Source: Acetomicrobium sp. UBA5826 (GTDB taxonomy: Bacteria > Synergistota > Synergistia > Synergistales > Acetomicrobiaceae). Taken from it: a stretch of 64,000 bases of DNA. The stretch is taken from the NCBI RefSeq assembly GCF_002433005.1, contig NZ_DJHF01000022.1, positions 48,508 to 112,507 of the forward strand, given 5' to 3'. Each line of letters starts with the position of its first letter. The first letter of the stretch is position 1. Of this stretch, positions 1 through 7,144 are shown one piece after another. The notes under the pieces are model-generated. The model worked only from the letters and a program-made list of their open reading frames with translations, searched no databases and was not told the DNA's origin. The translations under genes were made by a program, and so were the position numbers.

Positions 1-228
1 GACTCCCACTATCGTTTCGGTAAACACGGTTCCAAAGGCCGGAGGGATGGCAACTACCACTTCCTTTGGATCGGTCCCCTTCTTAGCCACACCAACCTCC
101 ACTAAAGTCATTTTCCCTCCCCTTTGAGGCAGGGTGGCCGTGGGGGAAGACGTCTTGGCCTGCTCTCCCATTACTTCTTGTAAAACTTCCGCTATTACCT
201 TTTTAATCAATTCTTCGTTGACCTGCAT
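1..228 (-). CDS. pduD: Propanediol (diol) dehydratase medium subunit PduD, 3' end off the window
   Basis: Only the first 76 codons are present; the gene continues past the left edge. The product is the medium subunit of the adenosylcobalamin-dependent diol dehydratase, which converts 1,2-propanediol to propionaldehyde inside a microcompartment. The N-terminus (MQVNEELIKKVIAEVLQE) is a short amphipathic helix followed by a Ser/Thr/Pro-rich linker. That is the known layout of the encapsulation peptide of PduD. After the linker, the sequence around VEVGVAKKGTDPKEVVVA and PPAFGTVFTETIVG matches the start of the PduD fold. The ATG at 226-228 lies 13 bp after the pduC stop and behind a GAGGGGA site. 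The order after pduC confirms the call. Confidence 0.9.
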   Translation of the reverse strand, partial: MQVNEELIKKVIAEVLQEVMGEQAKTSSPTATLPQRGGKMTLVEVGVAKKGTDPKEVVVAIPPAFGTVFTETIVGV

Positions 229-241
229 TGTCTTCCCCTCC

Positions 242-1912
242 CTATACGTCCTCGGGCCTTATCGCCCAGGGGATTTCCTTTATTTCCTTCCAACGCTCTT
301 CCGATATCCTGTAGCCCGTGCCGGGGCCCTGGTAATCGTTGGGGTCGTTGACGGCACTGTAAACTGTACCATCGCTGTCTATCCATGCAGATGTCTGCAA
401 ATAGTCTCCGGAAACCCGCTGGCGCATCATCATTACGATAGCTTCAGCTATATCTCTGAAACCCCTTTGAGCTAGTATTTTGACAATGTCAATGCCGTTT
501 ATACCCTCGTTCAAAAGCCTTTCCGCCGCCCTCAAGTCCTCAGTCACGTTTCTGTCAGGCAAATCTTTGCTGCCGTTAGCATAAGTTGCAGCTTCGACTT
601 CGGCATCGGTTATGGGCGGAAATCCCAGCGCATCGTAAACGGCCTGGAGCGCTCTTGCCGCCTTATTGCGGACAGCGACTACTTCTTCTTCGGAGACAGG
701 CTTATTACCGCCGTCGACCTTGAAATCACGCTGAATAGCCAAATAATCGTCCATATCCTCAATATCCCAGTTGGAACCGGCAAACATGTTGTCGTAATTG
801 GGTACGCCTGAATAACCGGAGAAGATGAGATCTGTCCCGGAGAAAAGCTGAGGTATGGTGCGTGCAGTTCGCCTCAAGTCCGAATGCGAGAAGGTCTGGT
901 CGTTACCTGAAGCAACTTCCATATCAAGCGTAACGGTAATCAAGTTTTCTGCCGCAACGGCCCTTAAGCCGCTTGGAACGGCTCCGGGAACTCCTATGCA
1001 GGAGATGGAGCCATTCTGCAGACCCTGCACTCCGGCGCCTTTGGTTATCATAACGCACCTGGTTTCAAGATATAGCATGCTTTTCCCCTCGGCTGCACCC
1101 ATCTGAACCTCTGAACCGGTGCCGCTGGTGAAGCGCATTTTCAGCCCTCGACTTGCATAGGCAGATGCCAAAAAAGCTTTAGACCAAGGCGTATCGTCCC
1201 CGTCTATAAACACGCTTTCGGTGCCATATACGGATACCGTTTCAGCGTAACTCGTAAGCCCTCTCATTCCTATCTGTAGTTCGAAGGCCTCTTCAAGAGC
1301 GCATTGGGTGAGTACCCCTGGCCTGCCGGTCTGAGAACCTATCAGCAATGAGAGCGCGTTTAAAGGAGCATATCGATTCACGCCCACCGTTGTTTCCAGT
1401 TCCACAAATCCCCTCAGAGCTCCTTCAGCGGCATCGGCAGCAAGCTGGACAGGATGATCCTTTGCGCTCGTGATGTGAGCCTGGTTTGCAGGAGTCTTGC
1501 GGGATCTCATTTTGGATATGCCCATCATTATTTCGACGATGTTCAAACAGTCCATTACGTTGTTTATCTTGGCCGGCGTCAAACCCTGAAAGATCTTTGT
1601 GACTTCATTTCTCGATACATTGGGATCCACCAACATCTTCGCCAGTTCTAGATCACTTTTTGCCATGGCTTGCGGAGCTATCTCGATATCGATAGCATAA
1701 TTAGCAATGAACTGTTCTATCATGTCGAAGTCATCGCGTTTTTTGCCATCCATTTCGGTAATTTTGCCGTTTTCGATCTTTATTGACGGAACTGGGTCCT
1801 TGGGGCTTCCCATTGCATAAAGTCCTACATCCACCCATTCGGCAATAAAACCGTCTTTATGTACCGGCCTATTGTTCAGTACTTCAAATCTTTTGCTCTT
1901 CTTCTCAGCCAA
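242..1912 (-). CDS. pduC: Propanediol (diol) dehydratase large subunit PduC
   Basis: Catalytic large subunit of B12-dependent diol/glycerol dehydratase. The product is 556 aa, close to the 554 aa of the Salmonella protein. It is similar throughout, including the stretches TPAKI, QAHITSAKDHPVQLAADAAEG, VYGTE, DGDDTPWSKAFLASAYASRG, SGTGSEVQMG, NYDNMFAGSNWD and the C-terminal NDYQGPGTGYR. I place the start at the TTG at 1912 because GGAGGGGG lies 8 nt upstream and the protein then begins MAEKKSKRFE, matching the family N-terminus. An upstream TTG at 1939 has a poor ribosome site. The reaction is radical dehydration of 1,2-propanediol or glycerol. The gene sits between shell gene pduB and medium subunit pduD in one operon. 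Substrate preference cannot be read from sequence alone. Confidence 0.96.
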   Translation of the reverse strand: MAEKKSKRFEVLNNRPVHKDGFIAEWVDVGLYAMGSPKDPVPSIKIENGKITEMDGKKRDDFDMIEQFIANYAIDIEIAPQAMAKSDLELAKMLVDPNVSRNEVTKIFQGLTPAKINNVMDCLNIVEIMMGISKMRSRKTPANQAHITSAKDHPVQLAADAAEGALRGFVELETTVGVNRYAPLNALSLLIGSQTGRPGVLTQCALEEAFELQIGMRGLTSYAETVSVYGTESVFIDGDDTPWSKAFLASAYASRGLKMRFTSGTGSEVQMGAAEGKSMLYLETRCVMITKGAGVQGLQNGSISCIGVPGAVPSGLRAVAAENLITVTLDMEVASGNDQTFSHSDLRRTARTIPQLFSGTDLIFSGYSGVPNYDNMFAGSNWDIEDMDDYLAIQRDFKVDGGNKPVSEEEVVAVRNKAARALQAVYDALGFPPITDAEVEAATYANGSKDLPDRNVTEDLRAAERLLNEGINGIDIVKILAQRGFRDIAEAIVMMMRQRVSGDYLQTSAWIDSDGTVYSAVNDPNDYQGPGTGYRISEERWKEIKEIPWAIRPEDV

Positions 1913-1942
1913 TTTGTTCGCCCCCTCCGTATTCGACAATCC

Positions 1943-2767
1943 CTAAATGTAAGGGGTCGTAGCCGATTTGGGCTCGGCACCCATTGCGCCAAGCAGCTTT
2001 TTGCCTATCATTCTTGCCGCTATCAAAGCCTGCCTAACGGCGCCGGAATCACCCGTGAAGGTTATAACCACTTCGTTAGTAAGGGATAATCCTTTTGTAG
2101 GCGACAAGTAATCGATCAAATCAACTTCAGCGGCCTTCAAAGCCGCATCACTCATGACGAAACCAATGCCTGCAGGAGCTCCCACTATTAATCCGAAGGC
2201 CTTTCCGACAGGCGCGTTGAAGGCTTTATTGCAGGCATAGCTGGCCCTGGCAGTATATTGAAATTCAAGATGTCCTGCGTCATTCGCATAAACATCTCCG
2301 AAGGTGCGGCGCAAGTCCTTCAAAGCCACCTCAATGGCTCTTCTTGCATCGGATACGTCCTCCGCCCCGAAAATTATCAACGATCCGTGACCGGCTCCAC
2401 CTTTGGTATCCCTGGGAAGCTCTATGGACACTATCTCGGTATTGGTAGCTTTTACCGCCTCATCGGCAGCCATTATTTGAGGCCCTGCACCTGTTCTGCC
2501 CGAAAAGATCCCCACGGATCTGAACTTTTTGTCTATGCCCAACTTTTCGTGAAGCATAGGCTCAACGTTGGCCACGACCAGGCCGATGGTGTCGCCCTCG
2601 GAGATGCCGACGTACTCGGTAACGCCAACGACGCTCTGTACGCTCACATTTGGCGTTTCACACTTCTCCTTTTCTTGCGCAGCCTTCTCGGGGGTTACGA
2701 CAGTGCTGCCGCTTCCGAGGCGTTTCATAACTTCGTCCATGACCTTTTGCATGATATCCTGTTCCAT
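1943..2767 (-). CDS. pduB: Microcompartment shell protein PduB (tandem BMC domains)
   Basis: Trimeric shell protein with two circularly permuted BMC domains, roughly residues 45-150 and 155-265. It is about the usual length (274 aa). Recognisable stretches are GVTEYVGISEGDTIGLV near residue 48, the pore-region segment ELPRDTKGGAGHGSLI, and the second-domain segment GEVVITFTGDSGAVRQAL-like end (here NEVVITFTGDSGAV). The N-terminal helix (MEQDIMQKVMDEVMKRLG) resembles the extension by which PduB links the shell to the enzyme core. The ATG at 2767 has GGAGG 8 nt upstream; a TTG immediately before it is less likely. It lies directly upstream of pduC, as in classical pdu operons. Confidence 0.95.
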   Translation of the reverse strand: MEQDIMQKVMDEVMKRLGSGSTVVTPEKAAQEKEKCETPNVSVQSVVGVTEYVGISEGDTIGLVVANVEPMLHEKLGIDKKFRSVGIFSGRTGAGPQIMAADEAVKATNTEIVSIELPRDTKGGAGHGSLIIFGAEDVSDARRAIEVALKDLRRTFGDVYANDAGHLEFQYTARASYACNKAFNAPVGKAFGLIVGAPAGIGFVMSDAALKAAEVDLIDYLSPTKGLSLTNEVVITFTGDSGAVRQALIAARMIGKKLLGAMGAEPKSATTPYI

Positions 2768-2790
2768 CAATCACACCTCCACAAGCTGGC

Positions 2791-3069
2791 TTAGCCCAGT
2801 TTAGGCAAAAGCTTCTCGGTATCGCTGTGTGGCCTTGGAATGACGTGAACCGAAACTATCTCGCCTACACGTTTCGCCGAGGCCGCTCCCGCATCAACCG
2901 CTGCCTTCACCGCTCCAACGTCACCGCGAACCATTACGGTAACCAGGCCCGAGCCAATTTTCTCGTAGCCGATAAGCCTGACGTTCGCTGCTTTGACCAT
3001 TGCATCGGCAGCCTCGATGGCTCCGACCAGTCCCTTTGTTTCGATCATACCCAACGCTTCTCCATTCAC
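2791..3069 (-). CDS. pduA: Microcompartment hexameric shell protein PduA/PduJ type
   Basis: Single BMC domain protein of 92 aa, the normal size for a hexameric shell tile. MNGEALGMIETKGLVGAIEA is the canonical beginning, followed by KAANVRLIGYEKIGSGLVTV and the pore-forming VRGDVGAVKAAVDAG. The C-terminal segment VHVIPRPHSDTEKLLP is typical of PduA/PduJ. The start is the GTG at 3069: it overlaps the pduV stop as GTGA and has AGGAGG 11 nt upstream. An earlier GTG at 3081 lies inside that ribosome site and is rejected. PduA and PduJ cannot be told apart by sequence here; the position next to pduB favours PduA. Translation is probably coupled to pduV. Confidence 0.94.
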   Translation of the reverse strand: MNGEALGMIETKGLVGAIEAADAMVKAANVRLIGYEKIGSGLVTVMVRGDVGAVKAAVDAGAASAKRVGEIVSVHVIPRPHSDTEKLLPKLG

Positions 3070-3518
3070 GGTCTTACACACCTCCTGATGAACTTTTCAA
3101 TTTTTTGCTTTAAAGCAGCTATCCCTTCTCCTGTTAAGGCAGAGACGCAAACCACCTCCTCAACTCCCGCTTCCGCCAAAAACTTTTTTGCAATTTTTAT
3201 CCGATCTTCATCGACTAAATCCACTTTGCTTATAACCCCGATGACCTTAGACCTCAGAGACTTAGTAAAACGGGAGGGAAACTGTCTTAAATTTGTGGGG
3301 TCAATTAAAAGGAGTATTATTTGTGAACGCGAAGAAACCGTAATTAATGCATGATAAAAACGAGGTAGATCAAAAAATTCACCGGGCGTATCAATTGCCT
3401 TCCCGGAAAACTGAAAAAAGGGCGTTTTGCGAAGGGGCCCTTCATCTTCCAGCAACTTTAAGGCCTTCAACAGCGTTGTCTTGCCGGCACCTGACGGCCC
3501 GATAACCATGACACACAT
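3066..3518 (-). CDS. pduV: PduV/EutP-family microcompartment-associated GTPase-like protein
   Basis: Small Ras-like P-loop protein of 150 aa, the usual length for EutP/PduV. It has a Walker A GPSGAGKTTLLKAL at residues 7-20, a switch-like IDTPGEFFD near residue 45, and an SKVDL motif in place of NKxD near residue 97, plus SALTGEG near 127. In Salmonella PduV is linked to positioning or assembly of the compartment; its biochemical role is not settled. The start ATG overlaps the pduU stop as TAATG. Its 3' end carries the AGGAGG used by pduA. Here it lies near the front of the operon, unlike in Salmonella where pduU-V are near the end. Confidence 0.88.
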   Translation of the reverse strand: MCVMVIGPSGAGKTTLLKALKLLEDEGPLRKTPFFQFSGKAIDTPGEFFDLPRFYHALITVSSRSQIILLLIDPTNLRQFPSRFTKSLRSKVIGVISKVDLVDEDRIKIAKKFLAEAGVEEVVCVSALTGEGIAALKQKIEKFIRRCVRP

Positions 3519-3862
3519 TATGTAAAGGTGACCTCGGCAGGAAAAAACCCAAGCGCATCCTTGAGGGAATTAACAGCTGTGCTTAGGGCATTTTCCACGG
3601 AGGCAACTTCGCCCGTAAGGATGACACAACCAGTAAATCTATCCACAAACTCCACGTTTACGGCAGAGGATTTACTCGCTATGTCGGCGGCTATTATGGC
3701 ACCCTCGCCGGGGGTAATTGTCATGATGCCTATCGCTCCAGCCCTGTCGATACCCACTTTCTGACAAAGGTCTCCCTTTGGATTTCTTATAATATGCGCC
3801 AAAGTGACTTGTTTGCCGGGGACATATTCTTGGATAACTCTTAAACGTTCGCTACCCTCCAC
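3518..3862 (-). CDS. pduU: Microcompartment shell protein PduU/EutS type, first gene of the operon
   Basis: Circularly permuted BMC-domain shell protein of 114 aa. The segments RVIQEYVPGKQVTLAHIIRN, AIGIMTITPGEGAIIA and FVDRFTGCVILTGEV match PduU, whose N-terminal beta barrel caps the hexamer pore. The start is a GTG at 3862 with GGGGG about 8 nt upstream, giving the family's normal length; an open frame extends 24 codons further up but begins with hydrophobic residues that PduU lacks. It appears to be the first gene of the operon in this window, preceded by about 100 bp of AT-rich DNA with palindromes and then by a terminator-like hairpin. Confidence 0.9.
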   Translation of the reverse strand: MEGSERLRVIQEYVPGKQVTLAHIIRNPKGDLCQKVGIDRAGAIGIMTITPGEGAIIAADIASKSSAVNVEFVDRFTGCVILTGEVASVENALSTAVNSLKDALGFFPAEVTFT

Positions 3863-3901
3863 TTGAGCACCCCCTATACCATGTATTAGTAAACTAGAAA
3901 A

Positions 3902-3914
3902 GCAATAATATTGC
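3902..3914. promoter_or_regulatory. Palindrome in the pdu operon leader, candidate operator
   Basis: A perfect 13-nt palindrome, GCAATAATATTGC (centre at 3908), lies about 40 bp upstream of the pduU GTG. A second small palindrome, TTTGATCAAA, lies at about 3937-3946. The core CAATAnTATTG recurs in a longer palindrome at 15500-15526 upstream of the leucine-type dehydrogenase gene. One of these could bind the adjacent AraC-type response regulator or a global regulator. No clear sigma-70 promoter could be fixed; TTGATC followed 18 nt later by TTTAAT is a weak candidate. Confidence 0.4.
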
Positions 3915-3966
3915 ATTAAAAGCAAATAGCTCATTTTTGATCAAATTTTTTGTTCGCGCATACGAC

Positions 3967-3999
3967 AAAGGACCTGAGAAGCTCTTCCTCAGGTCCTTT
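3967..3999. terminator. Hairpin between regulator gene and pdu operon
   Basis: Perfect 12-bp inverted repeat (AAAGGACCTGAG / CTCAGGTCCTTT) with a 9-nt loop. It follows the response regulator gene by about 60 bp on the minus strand and would separate regulator transcription from the pdu operon. The T-run is short on either strand (CTTTT on plus, CCTTTG on minus), so termination may be partial and could allow some read-through into pdu. Confidence 0.65.
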
Positions 4000-4058
4000 T
4001 ACTAAACTTTTGTTTTCTTGCTCATATTTCTATTACTGAAAAAACAATTCATCCGGTA

Positions 4059-5654
4059 TCAGGTGCCATCTTTTAAAAAGGGGAGTGATTTCTTGTATTC
4101 ACTTGGGGGATAACCAACCATTTCCTTAAAGAGGGTGCTGAAATAAGCGATATTTTCATATCCCACAGCAGAAGCTGTCTCGGTGACATTATATCCCATT
4201 GCAAGTAATTTCTTGGCGCGTTCTATGCGCTTTTCTTTTATGACATCAATAAACCTCTTGTTCAAGACCCTTCCGAACATCCTGCTCAAATGGCTAGGGC
4301 TAACATAGACGTGTTGGGCAACTTTGGATAAATTAGCCTCGCCCAAATTTTCCTCAATGTACGTTAAGGCCTTTTGAATCAATGCCAATTCCGGATCTTT
4401 TACGCTCTGCCTGACCCTCCACGCCTCTTCGAGGGAGATAAAAAACATGTTTTTTAGGTCGACGAGGCTCCTGACCGGTATCATCATATCCCTAACCTGC
4501 CTTCTGGCCCAAGTCTTGATAGCCTCTTCGTCGCATTTCAGATCTAAAAGCAACTGACATATTTGACCTAAATAACCTCCAAACAGCAGTCTTACCACTT
4601 CTACGTTGGACCTTGTTACATCACATTGAGATAAAAGAGAGAACAGCCTGTTGACTCCCTCGTTTACAAGTTGCAATTGCCCATCTCGTATACCTTCTAA
4701 AACGACCGAAAACGATTCGTTGAAATCAATTTGGTCGGCATCCGTTCTTACCTTTTCCACTTTGGGCTTCAGTTGCCCATATATGAAGTTCCCGAAACCC
4801 TCTAAAATGCTTTCTTCCAACGTCTCTTCCAAACTGGGAAGAATCTCCGAAATTTCGTTTAAATCTCTGATTTTTCCCATATAAACGACATTGCAATGGA
4901 TATCGTTTTGTAAAGCCATGTCGAAAACTTTAGACGCAACTGTCTCAGGACTTTCCAAGGGAGCATTAAAAAATATGAGAGTTATGTAATGAACCCAGGG
5001 TACCAAAAAAACAGACTCCCCCAAGGTTCTTTGAAGTTCACCCAAAAGGGTCAGCTGAGGCCACTGGTTCTCCTCTACATCTGATGTACCCAAAGCTACT
5101 ACTCCAAAGACATGCAACTCCCTTGTAGGTAAAAATCCTACTTCCCTAGCCACGTTTTTGAGCCCCTCGGTAATTTCTTCGCCGTAAATTATGCTCTGGA
5201 TCATCAGGGATGCCACGAAGTTCTTGTTATCCAATATAAACTTTTTCAGCCTCAAGAGCTGTTGGGACGCTCTGTTGGCTTCCTTTATTTCATCTATCGC
5301 TTTGCCTATGGCATCGCAAAGAGCTTCATCCTTGATCGGTTTTACCAAAAAAGCATTTACGTTTAGCCCTACAGCCTGCCGGGCGTATTCGAAAAAATCG
5401 TAGGCAGTCACGATTATAACCTTGCCCTGAAAACCTTCGCTTCGCAGCTTTCCCAGCGATGTTAAAGTGTTTCCGCCGGGAACCTTTATATCGAGCAAAA
5501 CCACGTCAGGATTCCACGAACGGACCTTATTTTCAAAATCCACCGTATTAGAAGCCTCGTCCAATTCCAAGTAGACAGGAAAAGATTTGAGCCTTTCGAC
5601 CAGTGCGCGTCTTTCCAGCGGTTCATCCTCAACGACGAGTATTTTCCTGGACAT
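4059..5654 (-). CDS. Response regulator with AraC-type DNA-binding domain (YesN class), probable pdu regulator
   Basis: A 531-aa DNA-binding response regulator. Residues 1-125 form a receiver domain with acidic pocket E9-D10-E11, phospho-acceptor D55 in LLDIKVPGG, a conserved Thr in VTAYD and Lys in LVKPI. A long middle region of about 280 residues has no recognised domain. The last 100 residues are two AraC-type helix-turn-helix units (LSKVAQHVYVSPSHLSRMF and VTETASAVGYENIAYFSTLFK). The ATG at 5654 is preceded by GGAGG 8 nt upstream, lying at the kinase stop, so the two are translated together. Partner of the PocR-domain kinase; the context suggests that it activates the pdu operon downstream. 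The target is inferred. Confidence 0.9.
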   Translation of the reverse strand: MSRKILVVEDEPLERRALVERLKSFPVYLELDEASNTVDFENKVRSWNPDVVLLDIKVPGGNTLTSLGKLRSEGFQGKVIIVTAYDFFEYARQAVGLNVNAFLVKPIKDEALCDAIGKAIDEIKEANRASQQLLRLKKFILDNKNFVASLMIQSIIYGEEITEGLKNVAREVGFLPTRELHVFGVVALGTSDVEENQWPQLTLLGELQRTLGESVFLVPWVHYITLIFFNAPLESPETVASKVFDMALQNDIHCNVVYMGKIRDLNEISEILPSLEETLEESILEGFGNFIYGQLKPKVEKVRTDADQIDFNESFSVVLEGIRDGQLQLVNEGVNRLFSLLSQCDVTRSNVEVVRLLFGGYLGQICQLLLDLKCDEEAIKTWARRQVRDMMIPVRSLVDLKNMFFISLEEAWRVRQSVKDPELALIQKALTYIEENLGEANLSKVAQHVYVSPSHLSRMFGRVLNKRFIDVIKEKRIERAKKLLAMGYNVTETASAVGYENIAYFSTLFKEMVGYPPSEYKKSLPFLKDGT

Positions 5655-5657
5655 GAC

Positions 5658-6866
5658 CTAATCCTCCACAGATGGCAAGCTTAGGCTTACTTTCGTACCG
5701 ACTTCCGGTTCGCTCCATATATCGAATAATGCGTCTCTTCCGTAATGCAATTTAAGCCTCTCTTTAACATGGGAAATACCCACGCCCTCGGATATTTCGT
5801 CCAAGGAACAACCGACTCCGTTGTCCTCTATGGTGATCTCCAGTTTCTTATTCTCAATCTTGCCGCTTATGCAAACCAGTCCCGGTTTGAGAGAAGGCTC
5901 GATCCCATGAACAACGGCATTTTCAACAATTGGTTGAAGTATTAAAAAGGGAATCTTGCACGACAAAGCCACGGGCTCTATGTCTAAAATATATGAAAAA
6001 CGATCGCCAAATCTGACCTTTTGTATGGCTAAATACTGTTTCAGGCACTCGATCTCGCTTGCAAGGGGGACCATTTCTTCCCTGGATTGCCTTCTCAGTA
6101 TATATCTTAAATAGTCAGCGAATTGGATAGTAAGTTCTTGTGTTTGAGAAGCTCCTTCGAACATTGCCAAACGAGACATGATATTTAAAGTATTAAACAT
6201 AAAATGAGGGTTTAACTGGTTTTGGAGGACCTTGAGCTGAGTCATTTTCAAGTTCCTTTCAAGCATCTCCTTGTCGCGCTGAGCTGTGACCAACTCCATA
6301 GTTCTGTGCAGCAGCTTGCTTTCTATCAAATGGCGCTCGCATAACTCTACGACGTGAGAAGCCATGACATTTAAAAGATTCATGGCATTCATTACGGTTG
6401 ACTCGTCTACAACGGGAAGAGCCAAAAAATCATTGACCCAATCGTCCAATTCATCGGCGCTACATGGCCAAAGGGGGGCTATTTCGCTGCGAACCTCCTC
6501 CTCTGTATAGGGCCTGAGTAACACCTGGCCACACAATAACGTGCCCACCAATCTACCTTCGATCATGAGCGGACTTGCCATATCGATCAATCCGCAATGG
6601 CATCGATAAACCAGAGGACCTCCCGAATCTAGGGCATGTCGACCTCCCCAAGCATCGCTTTTTTCACAACCGCACCTACCTTCGGGGTGAGAGCGAAGCC
6701 TCCGGCAAAAGGCACAAAAATTGCTGGGTATTGTCAACGCAGTTCCGTCAGTAGCAGCTATCACGGCACCAACATGCATAGCCGCGGCAAATCTGTCTAC
6801 CAGATCTTTGAGTTTTTCCAGCTCGACTATCTCATTCCACCATTCATAGGAACCATAACTCGCCAT
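5658..6866 (-). CDS. PocR-domain sensor histidine kinase (LytS/YesM-type)
   Basis: A 402-aa cytoplasmic sensor kinase; I see no membrane segment. The first ~190 residues are a PocR ligand-sensing domain, with Cys clusters CAFCRRLR and RCGCEKSD and the segment LVYRCHCGLIDMASPL. In Salmonella this domain is part of PocR, which responds to 1,2-propanediol and controls pdu/cob. The rest is a His_kinase domain, with the phospho-acceptor His in NQLNPHFMFNTLN and an ATP-binding region with LILQPIVENAVVHG and DNGVGCS and GVGISHVKERL. A promoter-like sequence lies about 50 bp upstream. The arrangement suggests a propanediol- or diol-responsive two-component system for the neighbouring pdu genes. Confidence 0.9.
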   Translation of the reverse strand: MASYGSYEWWNEIVELEKLKDLVDRFAAAMHVGAVIAATDGTALTIPSNFCAFCRRLRSHPEGRCGCEKSDAWGGRHALDSGGPLVYRCHCGLIDMASPLMIEGRLVGTLLCGQVLLRPYTEEEVRSEIAPLWPCSADELDDWVNDFLALPVVDESTVMNAMNLLNVMASHVVELCERHLIESKLLHRTMELVTAQRDKEMLERNLKMTQLKVLQNQLNPHFMFNTLNIMSRLAMFEGASQTQELTIQFADYLRYILRRQSREEMVPLASEIECLKQYLAIQKVRFGDRFSYILDIEPVALSCKIPFLILQPIVENAVVHGIEPSLKPGLVCISGKIENKKLEITIEDNGVGCSLDEISEGVGISHVKERLKLHYGRDALFDIWSEPEVGTKVSLSLPSVED

Positions 6867-6912
6867 CTTATCGTCTCTCTAGAAATCGCTAACATTATCT
6901 TAATTGCCGTAT

Positions 6913-7080
6913 TTAATTATAACTTATCATTTTCCTCTTCCAAAAGTTCTTTTCTACAATGACAGTGCCAAATTCCTGTAAGATTCTAGAAACACGCCCC
7001 ATAACGTATCCAAAGGACTTGGTCTGCCCTTGTTTGGTTTTCTCTATAGCCAAATATCCTTCTCTACAATTAACCTCCAA
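6913..7080 (-). CDS. Possible small protein or gene remnant, 55 codons
   Basis: An open frame from TTG at 7080 to TAA at 6913 encodes about 55 residues with protein-like composition, including VNCREGYLAIEKT and SFGYVMGRVSRIL. An AGGAGG lies only 3 nt before the TTG, which is too close for good initiation. The frame is closed by a stop seven codons further up. It belongs to no family I recognise, and its end overlaps the putative kinase promoter. It may be a decayed gene end, a short real gene, or chance. The rest of the 6867-7144 gap shows only the promoter listed separately. Confidence 0.25.
   Translation of the reverse strand: MEVNCREGYLAIEKTKQGQTKSFGYVMGRVSRILQEFGTVIVEKNFWKRKMISYN
6916..6943 (-). 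promoter_or_regulatory. Putative sigma-70 promoter for the PocR kinase/regulator pair
   Basis: On the minus strand TTGGAA (6938-6943) and a perfect TATAAT (6916-6921) are separated by 16 nt. This predicts transcription starting near 6909, about 43 nt before the kinase ATG at 6866. A GAGAG ribosome site lies 8 nt before that ATG. Confidence 0.6.
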
Positions 7081-7144
7081 AAGCCTCCTAAGCGCTTTTT
7101 AGAACGATTTTATGTCTTTTAACATTTATCCGCAAGCCATGATA

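Noticed and set aside
3863..3934. 24-codon N-terminal extension of PduU
   Set aside because: PduU homologues start close to the RVIQEYVPG segment; the GTG at 3862 has the ribosome site.
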